From NCBI GenBank assembly GCA_013397435.1, contig VZRG01000293.1, positions 540,959 through 604,958 on the forward strand: a stretch of 64,000 nucleotides of DNA. Direction: 5' to 3'. The notes under the pieces are model-generated. The model saw only the letters and a program-made list of their open reading frames with translations. It was not told where the DNA came from and made no database searches. A program made the translations under genes and the position numbers. Positions 25,501 through 39,900 of the stretch are shown here, in pieces (positions within the stretch are counted from its first letter, which is position 1; every line of letters starts with the position of its first letter). The DNA is from Erythrocercus mccallii (Eukaryota; Chordata; Aves; Passeriformes; Dicruridae).

Positions 25501-27485
25501 GTTTCTCCCAGAAGAGGCAATTGATGCATTACTGTGTTGCTTGCTTTATTATTTTGCTTTCATTTGAAAAGATTCAAGTCATATTTTTGGAGTTGGGAAA
25601 TCAAGAAGAGAAAGTTGTTTACTTAGGAGGCAAGAGGAAGGAGAGGAATGTGTAGGCATCTGCCTAATTGGCTTGGCCTGCTACACACACACCTCAGCAG
25701 TACATTGGACTTTGATTACTGTTTTCTTTCTGTCATTATCACAGGGACTATTAACGAGAGCCCAAACTAATTAGCTAATAAACAAAAGCTGAAAGTGGCA
25801 AATAGTTTTAGAAAACAAGTCTGTTTTTATGCCAATGACATTAGAGAGCAGGAGACTAAACTGAGTCCACATTTAGCACATTAAGTCAGCATTGCTAATC
25901 AGGCAAAACCTGAATATAGATGTTGGTGAACCAAGAAAATATCTTTTGTCAATAAAGCTTCTGCCTACACCTTTGAGCTATTCTGGGGAAAGAACTCTTT
26001 TTCTAGTTTAAATTATAACTGCAGTGGGAGTAGATGGGTGAGGTTACCAGGATGGTTAAATATAACTGGCTAATTTAAATATAGCTATATCAGCAAATGT
26101 TCAGCTACACACATCTCTTAAATTGTCTTCTGCAGAATAACACTTCCAAAATTCTTCAGAGATAACACATCAGAGATCACTTTAACATAAAATCTCACAG
26201 GAGAACTGAGAGCCTATTTTGGGTTTATAAACAGATTTTGAGATTACATAGATATTTAAGTGCCATTTAGAAAATCTTGTGAAAGTTCCAAGAAATGTAA
26301 TCAAGACAAAGCATAATCAGCTGGTCATGCATTTTTATGAACTATCAGCAGTCATGTGAATGTAAAAGTATATCATTTTTATTTCTAAATTGTCAGATGT
26401 GAACATGGCATCCCAGAGGCATTCCTAATCTTTGGGATTCCTGGCTATGAGGACTGAGTCAATTGCACAATTATGTACTAGAATGATCACCAGTGAAGCA
26501 GTGAGTTACCATGTAACTTTTTAACCACACAAATAATTGGGAGTCTTTACATTAAATTCTGTTTGAAATGAGAAAGCTCTGCTTTTTCCATGCAAAGGGA
26601 AAATAATAAGAATAATAAGAATTCTAATAATACATGCACAGGACATAGACAGCCTTCTTGAGCTGGAGATTATAAAGTGACCACAGGAAGGACTGTGATC
26701 CCCTGTCTGCAGGGAAGAGGGGAAAACAGAGAAGGCCTAAGTAAATATCTACAGGACTTAATTACCTGAATATGAATCAAATGTCTAAATACTCCTGAGG
26801 ATGTGTGTCTAAACTCTTTGTTCACCTTTAATTTAAATTCAACACACTCTGTTTTTTCTATTGCACTGGTAAACTGAAAATCAAATATAGGGTATAACTC
26901 AGGGAAAAGTAAGGAACTTAAACTACTGGTGGAGCTGAAAGACCCTTAGAATGGATTATAGGTGTCAAATATCCTGGCCTGGGTCAGAGGCTTCGTGGCT
27001 ACCCATGAGCTACATCCTTGCTGAGTGTGGGGCAGGACAGGATGGTTGTGCTGCACATTCCTTAGTGAACATGTGTAACATGTTAATGGATAAGTGCTAT
27101 TATATCCTTCTTAAAACAGGTAAACCCCTACTCAACACACACAAAATTAGCAGCAAAACCCAACTCTTCAGCCCCTTATTCCTTTGCAGTCACAAGATCA
27201 CAGTGCTTTATGCACAGTGAAACATGCTGTGACATTGTCATTTCTATAGGATTCTCTGTGTGAGAAGGAAAGCTTCTTTCTAACCCAGCTGAAGCAGCAA
27301 AACTCATAGACTTGATGAATTTAAGGATCTTATATATTCCAATTGATCCTTCTTAATTCGTTTTTATCCACTTAGGCAATATATAGGACGGGGCTTCTCA
27401 AAACCCGTATTCTAACATTGCTTTATTTCATGAACTGCCAGAGGAATATGAAAATAACAACTCACTTTGCTTTCTTTGCACACAG
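19512..27485 (+). other. SLC9A9: SLC9A9 intron, about 8.0 kb, U2-type GT-AG
   Basis: The donor is GTAACC and the acceptor CTTTGCACACAG. The intron is phase 1. It holds a CR1 fragment near 20064-20205 and a GC-rich patch around 22555-22830. It is otherwise AT-rich sequence in which I recognise nothing. Confidence 0.9.
20064..20205 (-). mobile_element. CR1 LINE fragment (3' end, minus strand)
   Basis: GGAATCACAGAATCATTTAG followed by a GGAGGTCTTCTAGTTCAACC-like stretch is the reverse complement of the 3' tail of chicken repeat 1. That tail ends in short ATTCTRTG-type repeats. A diverged CR1 signal continues through CTCAAAG and TTTGTCCAGG to about 20205. The divergence suggests an old, 5'-truncated copy. 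CR1 is the dominant LINE of birds, and this is one of the main pointers to the organism. Confidence 0.85.
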
Positions 27486-27591
27486 TGACTGTCCTTGCTA
27501 TTTTCCATGAGCTGAACGTGGATACAGATTTATACACACTCCTGTTTGGAGAGAGTGTCCTGAATGATGCTGTGGCTATCGTGCTGACACA
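27486..27591 (+). CDS. SLC9A9: SLC9A9 (NHE9) coding exon with the ion-binding Asn-Asp pair
   Basis: The exon begins with TG, which completes the Val codon started by the previous exon. It carries 34 full codons and ends with the first two bases (CA) of the next. The acceptor is TTTGCACACAG and the donor CA|GTAAGT. The peptide opens VTVLAIFHELNVDTD and contains LLFGESVLNDAVAIVLT. The Asn-Asp pair in VLND matches N243/D244 of human NHE9 (N266/D267 of NHE1), the cation/proton-binding site of electroneutral exchangers, and the Glu of GES is also kept. All key residues are intact, so nothing here suggests a pseudogene. Compared with human as I recall it, there are a few substitutions in the ELHVDPD loop. 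Confidence 0.97.
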
Positions 27592-30500
27592 GTAAGTTAC
27601 ACCCACCTCCATTCTCTACTTGGTGAGATAATTACAGCTTTATTCACTGATATCATTCTCACTGATATAGTTTGTTCAAGTATAGCCATACCATTCGAAG
27701 GTTTTGTTACAAAGATGTAGTTTTAGAATTTTTCTTGGTTTGTTGAGACTAGAATTCCAATACTGTTCATAGTAACTGTATATCCAGAATGCAATTTTAG
27801 TTCATATTCTTTAACCTAGAAAGCAGTGTATCTGCAAAATGGTAAAGTTAATTTATTATGATTTATTTTCTCATCTAAATAAGGTATCTTGAAAAAATAA
27901 TGCTAAATGAAATGCTAAACCTAGAACATAGGGCAACTCTAAAATTCGAGACAGATTCTTTTTATTTTTGCAGTCTATTCTTTTCCAAGATTAAAACCAC
28001 AAAGTGGTACACAGTATCTGTTTATCTGCTTCAGTCTATGGAAGCTGGTAGAGCTTTAGCTGATAAAATTATCTTAAATTTATATATAGCTTTTTTATTC
28101 TCAGGGATCCTCAAACAGATCACAAATGATGGGCCAAAATCACACAAGTATGTGCTGTCCTAAAAACACAGATGCTAAGTACATGATTAACAGGATCTCA
28201 AGTTTACTCCACTCTACATATATTATATGCTTCCCAGAGCTTTGCTAGAAATACAAATAATCCTCTCAGATAATCTTAAAAGTAACAGAACTGCAAAGTC
28301 AAATTCAGCTCTCCACAATGTTTGAAGGTGCTTCACAGTAAGCCTCAATTCAGTGCCAACTGTCTCCTTAAAAACATTGTTTCTTGAACAAGGATTTTCC
28401 TATCTTTCAGAAAAAAACTTTTCAAGAGTTTACAGTAGTTTAAAAATGAGCTTAATATTTTGTCTAAAACCTCATGGAGTTTTAACTTATAATACTTGTT
28501 GCCAAAAAAACCCAGATTTGTTTCACAATACCAAAAAGAAATAGTATTCCTATTTATCATTCTCCAATTATCAATCTAGTAACCTTCACCTACACTGAAC
28601 TCCTCCCAGTTTTCAGAGCATGAGCAATGTTTCCAAATGCTGCCAAGTGTCTGTGCACAGCCGTTCAGGATCAGATACAGCACAGCTGTCACACCCGGGG
28701 ACTAGGGCTGGAATGTGTCACTTGGGAGAGCGTCTGGTACATCAGGTAATAAAATAGACAAAAGGAAAAGTAAGCAAAGACCAGATAACTGGGTAGAGAG
28801 AACCAACAGAAAAGCATCGAGGTAGCCATTAGAATTGGAAAGAAGTGTGTAGGTGGCAATAAGTCTAAGATTTTTATCTGTCTCCCTTGGCGTTGTTTAA
28901 TAACAGCCTAGACATTTTCAGCTCATTTAGACTCTTCATCTGTTAGTGCAAGGTTCCCAGACGAGGAACAGGAAAGCTCCAAGCAACTCCAGGGAACCCA
29001 GAGTGGTTTAAGTCTCTCTAGTTTTCAGTCACTCTGATGCCAAAGCACACAGATCTCCCAAAGGAGCAACCCAGCTGCAGAACAAATCTAAAAAGAAAAG
29101 TCCATCAGATTCCAGTTCCATCAGTATTCCAGTACATGGTTCATGAGTTTCTAAACTCTGCTCTTCCCAGTACTCAAGTCTACGTTAATGCACCTCAGCC
29201 TACTTCTCATGTTTTCTTTGCTGTTACATGGGAGATTACAAATCTTTACTATAGAATCTCTTGTCACTGGAAAATTGATGTGGTTTTTATATATATTCAG
29301 TGTGACTGATTCTTTGATTTCTATAGTCATTTGTAGAGACTGAAGAGAGTACATGGCATCATCAGTTTCACATTTCATTACTCTCTGGCTTAAATAATCA
29401 TCTTCTGCACAAATACGATACTTCTGCAATCCAATATAATCTTCCTGTAGCATTTTAAGTGAAGATATACTGTTAATATTGCCAGCTTCAGGTCATTAAC
29501 ACCCTACTAAACCAACCCAAGTTTAAATGAAGAAAATGGTTTTCCTATCACTGCAAAAGAACAGCTTTTTTTTCCTGTAGCCCATAACATTCTTGTGTGC
29601 AAACACATGTTCATAACTACAGCAATAGAAGTCTATTTAAAAAGGTGTGAGAATAATGTTTACAAATTCGGAAAAGCAATAGTAAGTAATTTAGTACACT
29701 ACATAATGATAACCAGAAAAACAGAATATGAAAATACACATTGTTCTTCATTATCTAACAGAATAAGTAAGATAATGTCTGCAGGAGTGACTCACTGCAG
29801 TGGAGCAGGAAGAGAAAAGAGAGAAGCCCCTCATGGCTGGAGGTGGCAATTTGGCAAGGTGAAGGCAGTATGGCTGTCTGCCAACAAGGGCTGAGATTGA
29901 TCTCTCTCTTTTCTTTCAGCTTCTCCCTCCAATCTCTATTTTTCCTGTGCTGTTTATCATTTAGTTTAGGAAGGACAGCAGCAGGAGCAGCTACCCCTGC
30001 ATTTTTCTATGGATTTAGCAAGTCACACAAGCTGTGTTGCTGCAAGAGTGTGTGCACACAGTGGCCAACTGCCCTCAAAAAATACCAACCAAGGACACAA
30101 GTTCTCTGGGCAAGTTTAACAGCTCTCCTCTGGCCATCCTGCCCCACCAAACACCTGGGTGTTTGGGATAATTGCAAGATTTCATTTATAGTGTGCTATT
30201 TTAAGATAATCCATGCAGGAGGGATCAGTGTGACTCAAATTGACAGCAGTGGCTGCAGGAAGGCTGACAAGCTGTTGTGCATCTGGGAGAGCTCACACAC
30301 ACAAGGGCCTCTCTAAACAAGGGCACTGGAGATGCAATGAGGATTTTCTCATACAGAAATCGCTTCCAGAGTTTCTTACAACTTTTCACTATTGGGATAA
30401 AATTCTCATGTTTTTAAAACCTTGTGAGAATTCTCACATAAAACAAACATGAAGAATTCAAAGTATTTAAGAAAAATTATAGCTGAGCCTTACAAGACAA

Positions 30501-33500
30501 TACTTATATAGATTATTAAACATGTCTGCTTTTACCCAGAAAAACCCATATGACTAATTATGCCACAAATATTTCCTACATACTTTGTTTTCCAGAATAC
30601 TGACTGAGGAAAATCCTGATTAAAGTGGTTTCATGGTTCCTCTTAAATATTTCCAGGATGCACATATACCAACTCAGGTCACAGTACCTCTTCTTTGCTC
30701 AAAAAATACTTTCATTTTAGTCTAGATGTACATTATACAAATTAATATCACGCTCAAACCATTCTTTCTTGGCAGAAGCTTGTATAGGGATTTCTAAAAT
30801 GACATGGCAAAAGTAACTGATTTATTGAAAGCATAACAAATTTATTGAAAAACCGTATCAATTTCCAGGGGAAATAACTCAGAAGCCAGAGTTCAGCTCA
30901 GTTTGGGCTAAGCATCCTCTAAAGTTGTCTTTTCTCAGACAGTGATTCCTACAATTATCTCAGGCAGACAAGAGAATTCCTTCTGCCACACTGGTGATTC
31001 TTACTGGTAGGCACAGTCATCATATTACTAATTTTAGTACAGTTTAGATCTTTTCAAAATGTAAGAAACTCTTGTGATATAATGGACCTCAAATAGAAAA
31101 TTAATCAGAATCTTTAAACCTTTCTGGTTCTAGGTATTTGTTTACCTGTACTGTTATTATTTCAGCGGGTTTAATTCTGTTATTATGTCATTGAACTTGA
31201 AGGTAGCATATGCAAGGGAGAAACGTAATCAGAGACTGAAGAAACAGACATTTGACAAACATCAAATGCAGTTACAAGTATTCAGTCTCCATTTCATGTG
31301 GTCATTGGCCCAGTTAGGTAATCGTCCATTCTCTGCAACTGTTACTTCCCAACTTTTCGCAATTTTTAATTGTTGTTCCTTGTGTATTATATATTAAAAA
31401 CAGCTGTTCTGCAAAGGACAAGAACAGATATTGTAAATATGCTGCTGAATAATTAAGTTGGGAGCTGGGAGTTTCAGGAATAATATTGGCTTTGAAAGTT
31501 ATGATGGGTGTTTCCTTGATGCATATCTCAGTAGATGTGAAGCTCCCTTTATGATTATATTTATTCTTTTGTCATGGACAGTCTCTAATTTGGATCCTTT
31601 GCCCTTCCATTTTTAAGGCATTATTCTGTATAGCTTTTGCTGCACTTTGATCCTTGAGCACACTGAATAACAAATTTTACAGAGGAAAGGCACCTGAATG
31701 GTCTCACATCCTATTTTTCCCACAGACTGCAGTTATATTCAGAAGGTGGCCCTTAAAAGTGACATTGTGGGCCTCCACATGTGCTGTGTCAAAATCTTTT
31801 ATTTCATGTGTATCAATTAAGAATCAAAGACTTTTTTCTTACCTAATCCTTTGTTTCAGTTTCCTCCCCACCTGTAGGTAACTGGGAGTTTGTTCAGTCT
31901 AAGAACACAAGGAATTCTGTCAGCCTGAATCCCCTTCCTCATGCTGAATTTGTTAGGCACTATTAGCAAATGGCAAAAAGTATTGAGTCATCACATAAGA
32001 AAAAAAAATAATGCTGGTTTCTCTACAACCCTTATATTTTTAGCCACTTTTTAAACCCTGTAGTCACGCAATTTCTTAGTGTGTTTTACAATACTATCTC
32101 AGCCACTGGAATGAAAGTGAAACTCATTTAAGTTCTATTTATTTTCAATATGTATCTAAGTGCAGACAAGATGTTATTCACACATCCTAGGCATATCAGT
32201 ACATAGAAATATTGTAAAAAACCACTTCTATCCATAAGTGGACCCTTATGTACACACAGTTAATAGCTTTAGTGTACCTACACTTAGAAATTTCAGCCTA
32301 GGTAACTCTTTTTCAAAAGGATAAAAGCCTCACTCCTTGCCAAGTACAAAGTGTGCACAGAGTCTTTCCAAGAAGGAAAGAGGGAAATAAAAACACCTGT
32401 GCAACCAGACAGGTGACAGAAAAGTTAAAAGTATCAGCACATTTTGCCACTTTTCCTGTTTAAAGAAAATAGATTTCTAAGATGAGAAGGGACAGTGAAG
32501 TGAAGATGTAAGAAAATGAGCTGATAAAAGCAACAAATGGACATTGTGAAGGCATGGCTAGGAAAAGGAAGCAAGAAACAAAGATAAGGCATATTGTGTA
32601 ACTACAGATCATGACAGTGATACATAAACCTGTAGCTAGGACTCTTTAGAGGGAAGAAAATCTCGTTTACTCATAGGGATGCAGAGGAAAACCTGATTAT
32701 CTTTCTCTGATGCATTTTTGCAGTTTTATGTTGTTTTGTTATGAATGTCTATGTTGAAATCCTTAAGTAGTACATCAAAATCTACTCCTGAACTGTAGAA
32801 AACTGGCAGCAGAATAGGAATTAGGCCAGCCAATTCTAAAGAGTGATATGCTGCAATCAGAAAGTCGGCAGCGAGTCTGAATTCAGAAAAGGAATGAGAT
32901 TCTGCCAGAAATACTGGGGGTTGCTCCCAGACCCTCTCTTTGTAGCTGTCTTTACACTGACTGGTTGGGCAGCCCTGGAGGGGCTGAGGTCTGTAGGAGC
33001 TCAGTTGGAGCAGGTTCAGATGAGAGGTTGCCTTTGCAAAACCTGACCTAGAAATCACAGCTCAAAGTAAGGCCAGCACTGGAACCCAACAGGCGTCGGG
33101 AGAAGTGCTCCATGGTACTGACCTGCATCACCTTGAATCCTTGACAAATATGTAGGGATTTCAATGACTCTGAGCTACAATTCTGGACAAAGGACTAACT
33201 GGATCTCTGGATACAGGCCTTGCCTCATTCCAGAAAAATGTTATTTGTGGTTTTATTCCCACAACGGTTCCTGAGGAGGGATGTCTGTAATGTTGTGGAG
33301 GAGCATAGAATAGAATCCCCTGGAAACCTGAAAGCAAATGAAATGCTGGATTTCACTTAACTGGTTCTCCTTAGACAAGATGAATTTGGCTACTATTCCA
33401 AATATTGTTGGAAAGGCTTATAGACCAAGCAGCCATTCAAACAGTCAAAAACCAGAGTAATTTGTATATTAATAGAGCAAGGAGTTAATTGTGCAACATG

Positions 33501-34042
33501 TTAGTGAGCAATTTTAAAAGGTAGATGAGGAGTCTTTTTTCTCTATTATTTCTATGATAATGAAATTATGGTTGTCCATCTGCTCTTTTTACCTTTGAGG
33601 AAGGGTTTAGTCCCAGCTTATTTTGTTGATGATAATTAGAGTTTCACGTCACTGACCATCTGGAACAGGAGATGTGAGCATTGGGAAACTAACCAAACTT
33701 GCTATTAGCAGAAACTTTAAAAGAGCTTTCTTCCCAGAATAGAAGAAATCCCACACAAAATTCTTGCTTAATAAAGCTTTCTTTCTTTTTTCCTTCATGA
33801 GCTTTATTATACAGACCAGTGTTATGCTTAAATCAGAGGAAAAAATGCTGTTGAATTTCTGCAATGTTTGTTAAAGCCAAAATTTCAGTATGAAAATGGA
33901 CAGAACAAAATATTTTTAGAAGGTAGTTCTCACTCCTCACTTTTTTTCACATTTCAGTATTTCATACCGCTTTTTCCAACATTAGAGCCATATTAAAATT
34001 TTCCTTAGGAACTAGTTAATATATGCAAAAGGTCTTACTCTC

Positions 34043-34567
34043 TGTGATGCTGGGTCTGTCTGAGCTGGAGTGGATTTCCCCTAGCAGCCCTCACAGGGCT
34101 GTGCTGTGCACTGGGAGCTGGGAGGATGCTGATAACTCCGCTGTGCTGGCCCAGCAGCAGCACTGTCTCTCCAGCATCCCAGTGGTAGGAGGTGGACAAA
34201 GACGTGGGAAATGACACAGGCAGGACAACTGACCCAAGCTGACCAAAGGGATATTCCATACCATATGATGTGCTCAGCAATAAAAGCCAAGGGAAAGGAA
34301 GAAGGGGCAGATAAATGTAACTGCATTTATCTTCTGCAGCAACTGCTTCACGTACCTGGCTGGGCATTACCCACCAATGGGAAGCAGAGAATAAAACTTT
34401 AATTTTCCTTTGCTTTCACACACAGCTTTTGCTTTACTAATTTGCCTTCATCTTCACTCCTGAGCTTTTTTCCATCTTATTTTCTTCCTCCACCCCATCC
34501 TGCAGAGGAGGGAGGGATGGAGTGGCTGGGTGAGCACCTGCCATGCAGCCAGGGTCAGCCCACCACA
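34043..34567 (+). mobile_element. Avian endogenous retrovirus LTR, + strand
   Basis: The block runs from TGATGCTGGGTCTGTCTGAG to a CACCACA end. It contains CAACTGACCCAAGCTGACCA, then GGATATTCCATACCATATGA, then CTCAGCAATAAAAGC, a run characteristic of avian ERV-L-like LTRs as I recall them. CTTTTGCTTTACTAA and a GGAGGGAGGGATGGAGTGGC stretch near the 3' end also fit. The exact left end is either 34043 or 34045. The flanks (CTCTC or CTCTG against GCTCT) do not give a clean duplication, so the target site may have mutated. No retroviral genes are attached: a degraded solo LTR. Confidence 0.82.
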
Positions 34568-36946
34568 GCTCTAATTGGCACTGGTTTGGCTTTGCAATTG
34601 ATTTGAACAGGCAGCCTTCAGTTGCAGACTGCTAAGCTAGAGTAGATTTCAGTGAGCAATGTTATGGAGATTGCCCCAAGGGATGTATGAAGATAGAGCT
34701 TAGCTCAAATCAGCTGGGAATGTCTGTACTTGTCAGACCCAATCAAATCAGAGCAGCTGCAGGTATCTCTGTCCACTTACACACAAACAGACAGATGCGT
34801 TTTAAGTTCAGAATTAGGAATGCTACTTGCAGTCCTTGCATGTCACACGTAAGTGGCAATTATTTAGCTACACTTTCCCTACAAATGACCGAAGTGGCAT
34901 CGAAGCTTCTTCATTTCAAAGATTTCTATTGGGAGCTCTTCAGAACTGAAGTACATCCTGGTACAAGTCAGTCTGGTTTTTGAGCTCCTCCAGATGTTTT
35001 TTTCTTGTCCAAATAACCTTTCTCTAGTGAATAAGACAGATTTTTCCTGAGAGGAAGATAATTACATACAGAGTCTAATTTACTAACAGAGAACTCCCTT
35101 TCAGTTTAAAATGATAGTATTGATATTATTTCCCTTGAAGTGTTCCAAAAGAAAGGTCATTTCATCGTCTCTGGATGAAATACTGTATGTAAGAGTCTGT
35201 CTGCCACTTATAATAAATTAACATACATATCATGTCTCCTGGCAGAGAAGACAGAGGAGGAGGAGTGTGTGTCAAAAAGGTGAGGGACCCCTTTCTGCCA
35301 TTTCATTCGCAGGGTAGCCACCAATTCCTATCCACTGCCCAAAATCCTAGAAATGCAGTCCTGGAGAGTACAGCTATCTCAGAGAAACACAGAGTTTGTT
35401 GCAACAGGATACTCCATAAAAATCCTTGGAGATCAATTTATGATCACATGAACAAAGAACCCATTCCTATTGTGGGAGAATGGACTATTTCCAAGGGATA
35501 CCCAGGAACAGGAAAAACTCATGTCTCTTGTGATCCCTCTGTGAACCCCTCCAGATGCTCTGTGCTACACTTCAATTTGGATTTCATCATTCTGACCTGC
35601 TCTAAGCATTTATATTTTTTTTTACCAACAATATCAGATAAACTGCTTCTTCCTGCAAGCCTTGATCATTTAAGGCTCAAATTCTTAAGCCACTGAGTCT
35701 GTTAAAACTGACACAACTCTCCCTGAAATTCTTTTGCATGTGCATATGTGCAAATATATATATATTTCTGTGTGCAATGGGGAACTGTCCATAAAGCCCA
35801 TCAAAATAATGCAAATGTTATCAAATACTCAAGTTACATAATGCCCAAATATTTTCATATCTTACAAAGAAGGAATTGAGAGGTACCTTTCATAAACATT
35901 TTAATCAAATGTAATTTTAAAGTTTATTTTTTCATACCCAGAACCCCCGACTCTCCATGCCCAAAACATCTTTTCAGTGTGTATGTTACACCTTTTGGAG
36001 TAGGAGCTTTAATGGTTTCAGGACATACTTTTGTCACTAGAGCAAAGGGAATAATTGATAACAGTAACGTCAGCTGCCTTCCTTCAGTGCACAGCAAGAA
36101 TGAGTGCAAACCTCTAGTTACTGCACTTCACAGCTACTTAAATGATGAGACTCAGCAAATTTCTATTTTTAGAATTTATTCCAATGGTTACAGAGCTCCA
36201 CTCTCCTTGTCTCCACTTGCTTTTGTATTGGTCTCAATCCTTCTCTCTCCTTGATCTTTTCACAAGACAATGGTCACTATCCCCATCTCGCTCCACCCAC
36301 TACCCTGAACTGCATGACCAGCTCCACCACCTCTGTGGCACTCACCAGCCCCTAGTTCTCCCACCTGAGATAAAAAGAAATTATTTCTAGAGATAATCTA
36401 GGATTGTAAACTCCAACTTCCTTCATACCCTAAAGTCGAGAGAAACCCTTACTTCATTTCTGGTGCAAGCACCTCTTCACTATCCTTCTTATCACATTGT
36501 GACAAACAGAGGAGGTAATGAGGATAAGAGGGGTGATGTGATGGTCACAGCTCTGGGGACAGCAGCTGTCTGAGTCTGGGGACCAGACAGCAGGGGAACC
36601 AGTTGCAGGGGAAAAAAATATTTAAGTTTTAGATGGTACGTGCCTAAAAAAAAATGAGATCTTGGAAAATTTTTAGTTGATGAAGTTTATCAGATCTCCA
36701 CTGAGATTTGTCAACTAAATATTTCAGAAACCTTTAAAAATTTGCATAATTTTGTCACATTTTCACAAGGGCGAAAGATATGTAGGAAACAGATGGGTAA
36801 TTTCCTCTTTCCTCCCCTTGGAAATGACAAGTCTGAATTTCAAAGTGGTATTGTGAGAAAGCTTTGTAATTACGTGGTTGTAAGGCTTCTGTCCAAAATA
36901 AGCACAGAGGTATTCTCTCTATAATGGCTCTGCAGAATGCCAGTTT

Positions 36947-36987
36947 GGGGGGGTGGGGGGTGGAAAAAAGAGAGAGAGAGAGAGAGA
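36947..36987. repeat. G-run followed by (AG)n microsatellite
   Basis: Positions 36947-36963 are nearly all G, in runs of 7, 6 and 2 split by single T, and 36969-36987 is a pure AG repeat. On the + strand this is a purine tract with G runs that could form unusual DNA structure. Confidence 0.93.
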
Positions 36988-39900
36988 CAAATCTTCATGG
37001 AAATTGCAAATGCAACATGGCAATGTAGTCTCAATGGTGACATTTTGGCAAAGTCACAAGCCATGACAGAGGCAGAAAACACTCAGGGCAGCAGTTGTGC
37101 AAGTGGCCCTGAGAGAGCTCAGTGTGATAGAGCTCATTCATTTGTGCTGCGTTCAGGGCAATGGGACTTATGAACATTCCCTGTGAAGACCATTGTACCA
37201 AGGAAAGACATCCAGTCCTTTTATCAGTTTGCTCTTAATGCATTTGGAACTTTGATGTTTCCTAACTAATTGCTAATTATAATGATCTACATATTCTGAA
37301 TGTAATGTGCATATGTGTATGTTATTTGGATTCCTAATGAAATTTCAGCACATTTCTGGGGAGACATAGTGACATTAGGATTCGGATTTTGAAAAGGAAA
37401 GTTTAAATGTGATTAAAAATTTGAACAAAGTAGTATCCCAACAATACATTGAATAAACTGATATTCACATTTTTCCCTTAGGAATTTCTCCATTACAAAA
37501 TCTCACAAAAGGGATATAGCTTTTAGATTTTAAAGCATTTTAATTTTGTATCCCCATTCACTGAATGTTTATTTTCACTTAAAAGTAATCAGTTGTTCTT
37601 TCCACCTTGTCCTACTGATCTGTAGCAAGCACAGCCAGAAATGATAGAGAGAGAAAGCAGAATAATGGAGTGCCTAGCAGGCTGCTGTTCCCTGCCTCAC
37701 ACACACTGGGAGGAAGTCACAGCTAGATGAAAATATTCCTGCAGAAAATTTCAGCCTCCTGAACCATTTAACAGTGTACATCTCCTTATTACAGTATTTT
37801 TATTCCTAGAGAGTAAGGTGAAAGGTATTTCTAAACTCTCATTATAGAATGTTCACAGTTTTACATTCTAGCATTAGCAGGACTTAGTCTATAGCTTGGA
37901 AAGTGTTTTTGTTGTGTATTGTTAGAGTAAAATGAATGCTAGAGTAAAATGAAAGTTTCTGAGGCAAGACTCCTACGTTCTAGTAATTATGAGGGTAATG
38001 AAGCTAGGCAGAATTATTTTCCTGTTATTAATAGCTGTGTTTAAGCCTCATAGAACTTCCTGACTAGGGAAAGTATTTATTTTTAAACTAAGTGGTGGAA
38101 ATTAATGTGTTATACTACATGTTTATCCATAAATCAATGGAGTCTTTACAAAGCCAGAAACAAAAATTATCTGTTTGGCTGCCTGTCATTCCAGTAAGGT
38201 TTTTCATAGCGCATTGGATAGGCCAATAGCATATACCTTAATTTTAACAAAGGAAGATGTTCCTTAACTTTTTTAATCTTAACACTGAGGAATAATTCAC
38301 AATCAGCTGGCAGCTGTGTGTCCAAAAGCCTTAGCATGTGTACTTACAAATAATTTATTCTTATCAAAGCAAAACCTCTTATCCAGTATATTTGGGATTA
38401 GGTCACTTTGATCAAGTGATTTATATCTAGGAAACTGGGAAAGAAATACAGACTTCCAATTATTTTGAGTAAAATATTCCCAAAGATGGAGGTCAGAGAA
38501 ACAGAATGAGCATTTGAGCGTGTATTTGTGTGTATTTTCTTGTTTTTTCTTCTTGCTGTAATCCTTAAGCATAAAAAGAATGCTTTACTGTTTTGATTGC
38601 CTTGGAATTTGTGACTAAAATTCTGTCCATATCAACTTCCCTGCCTAAGTGGTGATTCCCTCTCTTTATTTAATGTTACCGTGAGTGGAGTTCAGTAATC
38701 CTCCAGATTGCCAAGAGGTATTGGCAGGTGCCGTAATCAGCACTGACTTAACGCTTGAGCAAACCAATTTCCACAAGGTTCAGCAGCCCCATCTCTGTCC
38801 TCAGCAGCCCCAAGCTGCTGAAAGGAACCCCCGAGGCTGTGGAGAGCCAGCTACAGTTCAGAAGGGCTTCAGACAGAGCAGCCTTTGCAGTTCCAAGGCA
38901 AGGAGAAAAGGTACAAGACAGATGCGAAGCCACCTCTCAGCCCATCTGCCACCCTGGCCGAGCCCCATTCCCTGTCGGATTGCACAGGCTGCCTCCAAGC
39001 ACCTCTCTGAGCTATTGCTTCCAGTCAGCATTTACCAGGGGTAAAGTTCACTTCCAAATAAGTCTGGACCTATTCTTCTATCACCTGCTCTGAAATTCTA
39101 CCTTTAAATATTTTTTTCCCAGAAGAGACTTACATGGACTATTTACCTCCCCAGCACAGTGGATTTTTCCAGTGGATGACTATTAGTACATGTACTGGGA
39201 CTTGTTGGATTATGCTTTCTTTGTAGAGCATTGTCCAGTAACTTTGTTTTAATGTTCTAACACTAAAGGAATAACAGGTTAAAGCACTTCAGGCTATAGA
39301 GTGATAAGGTAGTAAACAATAGGTAATGCAATTCTAAGATTTGTACCATGGCTGGGATTTTTCTTTTTATAAGCTGTAAAAAATAAAATGTTAGCATATT
39401 AGCAGAAAGGTAGAGAAGAGCTTGAGGTCCACATTTCTCCTACAGGAATATTACTGCCATTCTCTATGCAAGGCTGACCAGCTTTTCTAGCAAGTGCCTT
39501 TTCCTAAGGTGAAATTTCATTCTGTTTATTTGCTATATTTGGATCAGGAACAGAGACTTACAATTCAGAATACCCCTAAATCCCCATCCTCAGTTCCAGT
39601 GTATCAAGAAAACAAAACATGTAACACGTTTTGTTTCTGACGTTATTACTGCCAACTCTAGATCGTACAATTCACATCTGGATTTATTTTAGATTTTCTC
39701 ATAACAACAGCTGCATTTCTTGTCTTCAGTTAGATACATTTTTTAAAATTAAGATTGCCATGGCAACAGCTGTGACCATTTATTATAAAGCAATGGAAGT
39801 GGAACTAATATTTGTGAGAGAAGCTTTTTTATCAGGCAAGATAGCATTTCATTCAGACAATGCCTGAGTCATTTTTCCCTAGCTGTTCCATTTTTTAAAA

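Noticed and set aside
29843..30316. A 157-codon + strand frame
   Set aside because: No domain or coding-like composition recognised; no supporting signals.
35496..35519. GYPGTGKT, a perfect match to the P-loop pattern, within a 154-codon frame
   Set aside because: An eight-residue pattern with no Walker B or other ATPase motif and no conserved context. It is in the middle of an intron and most likely chance.
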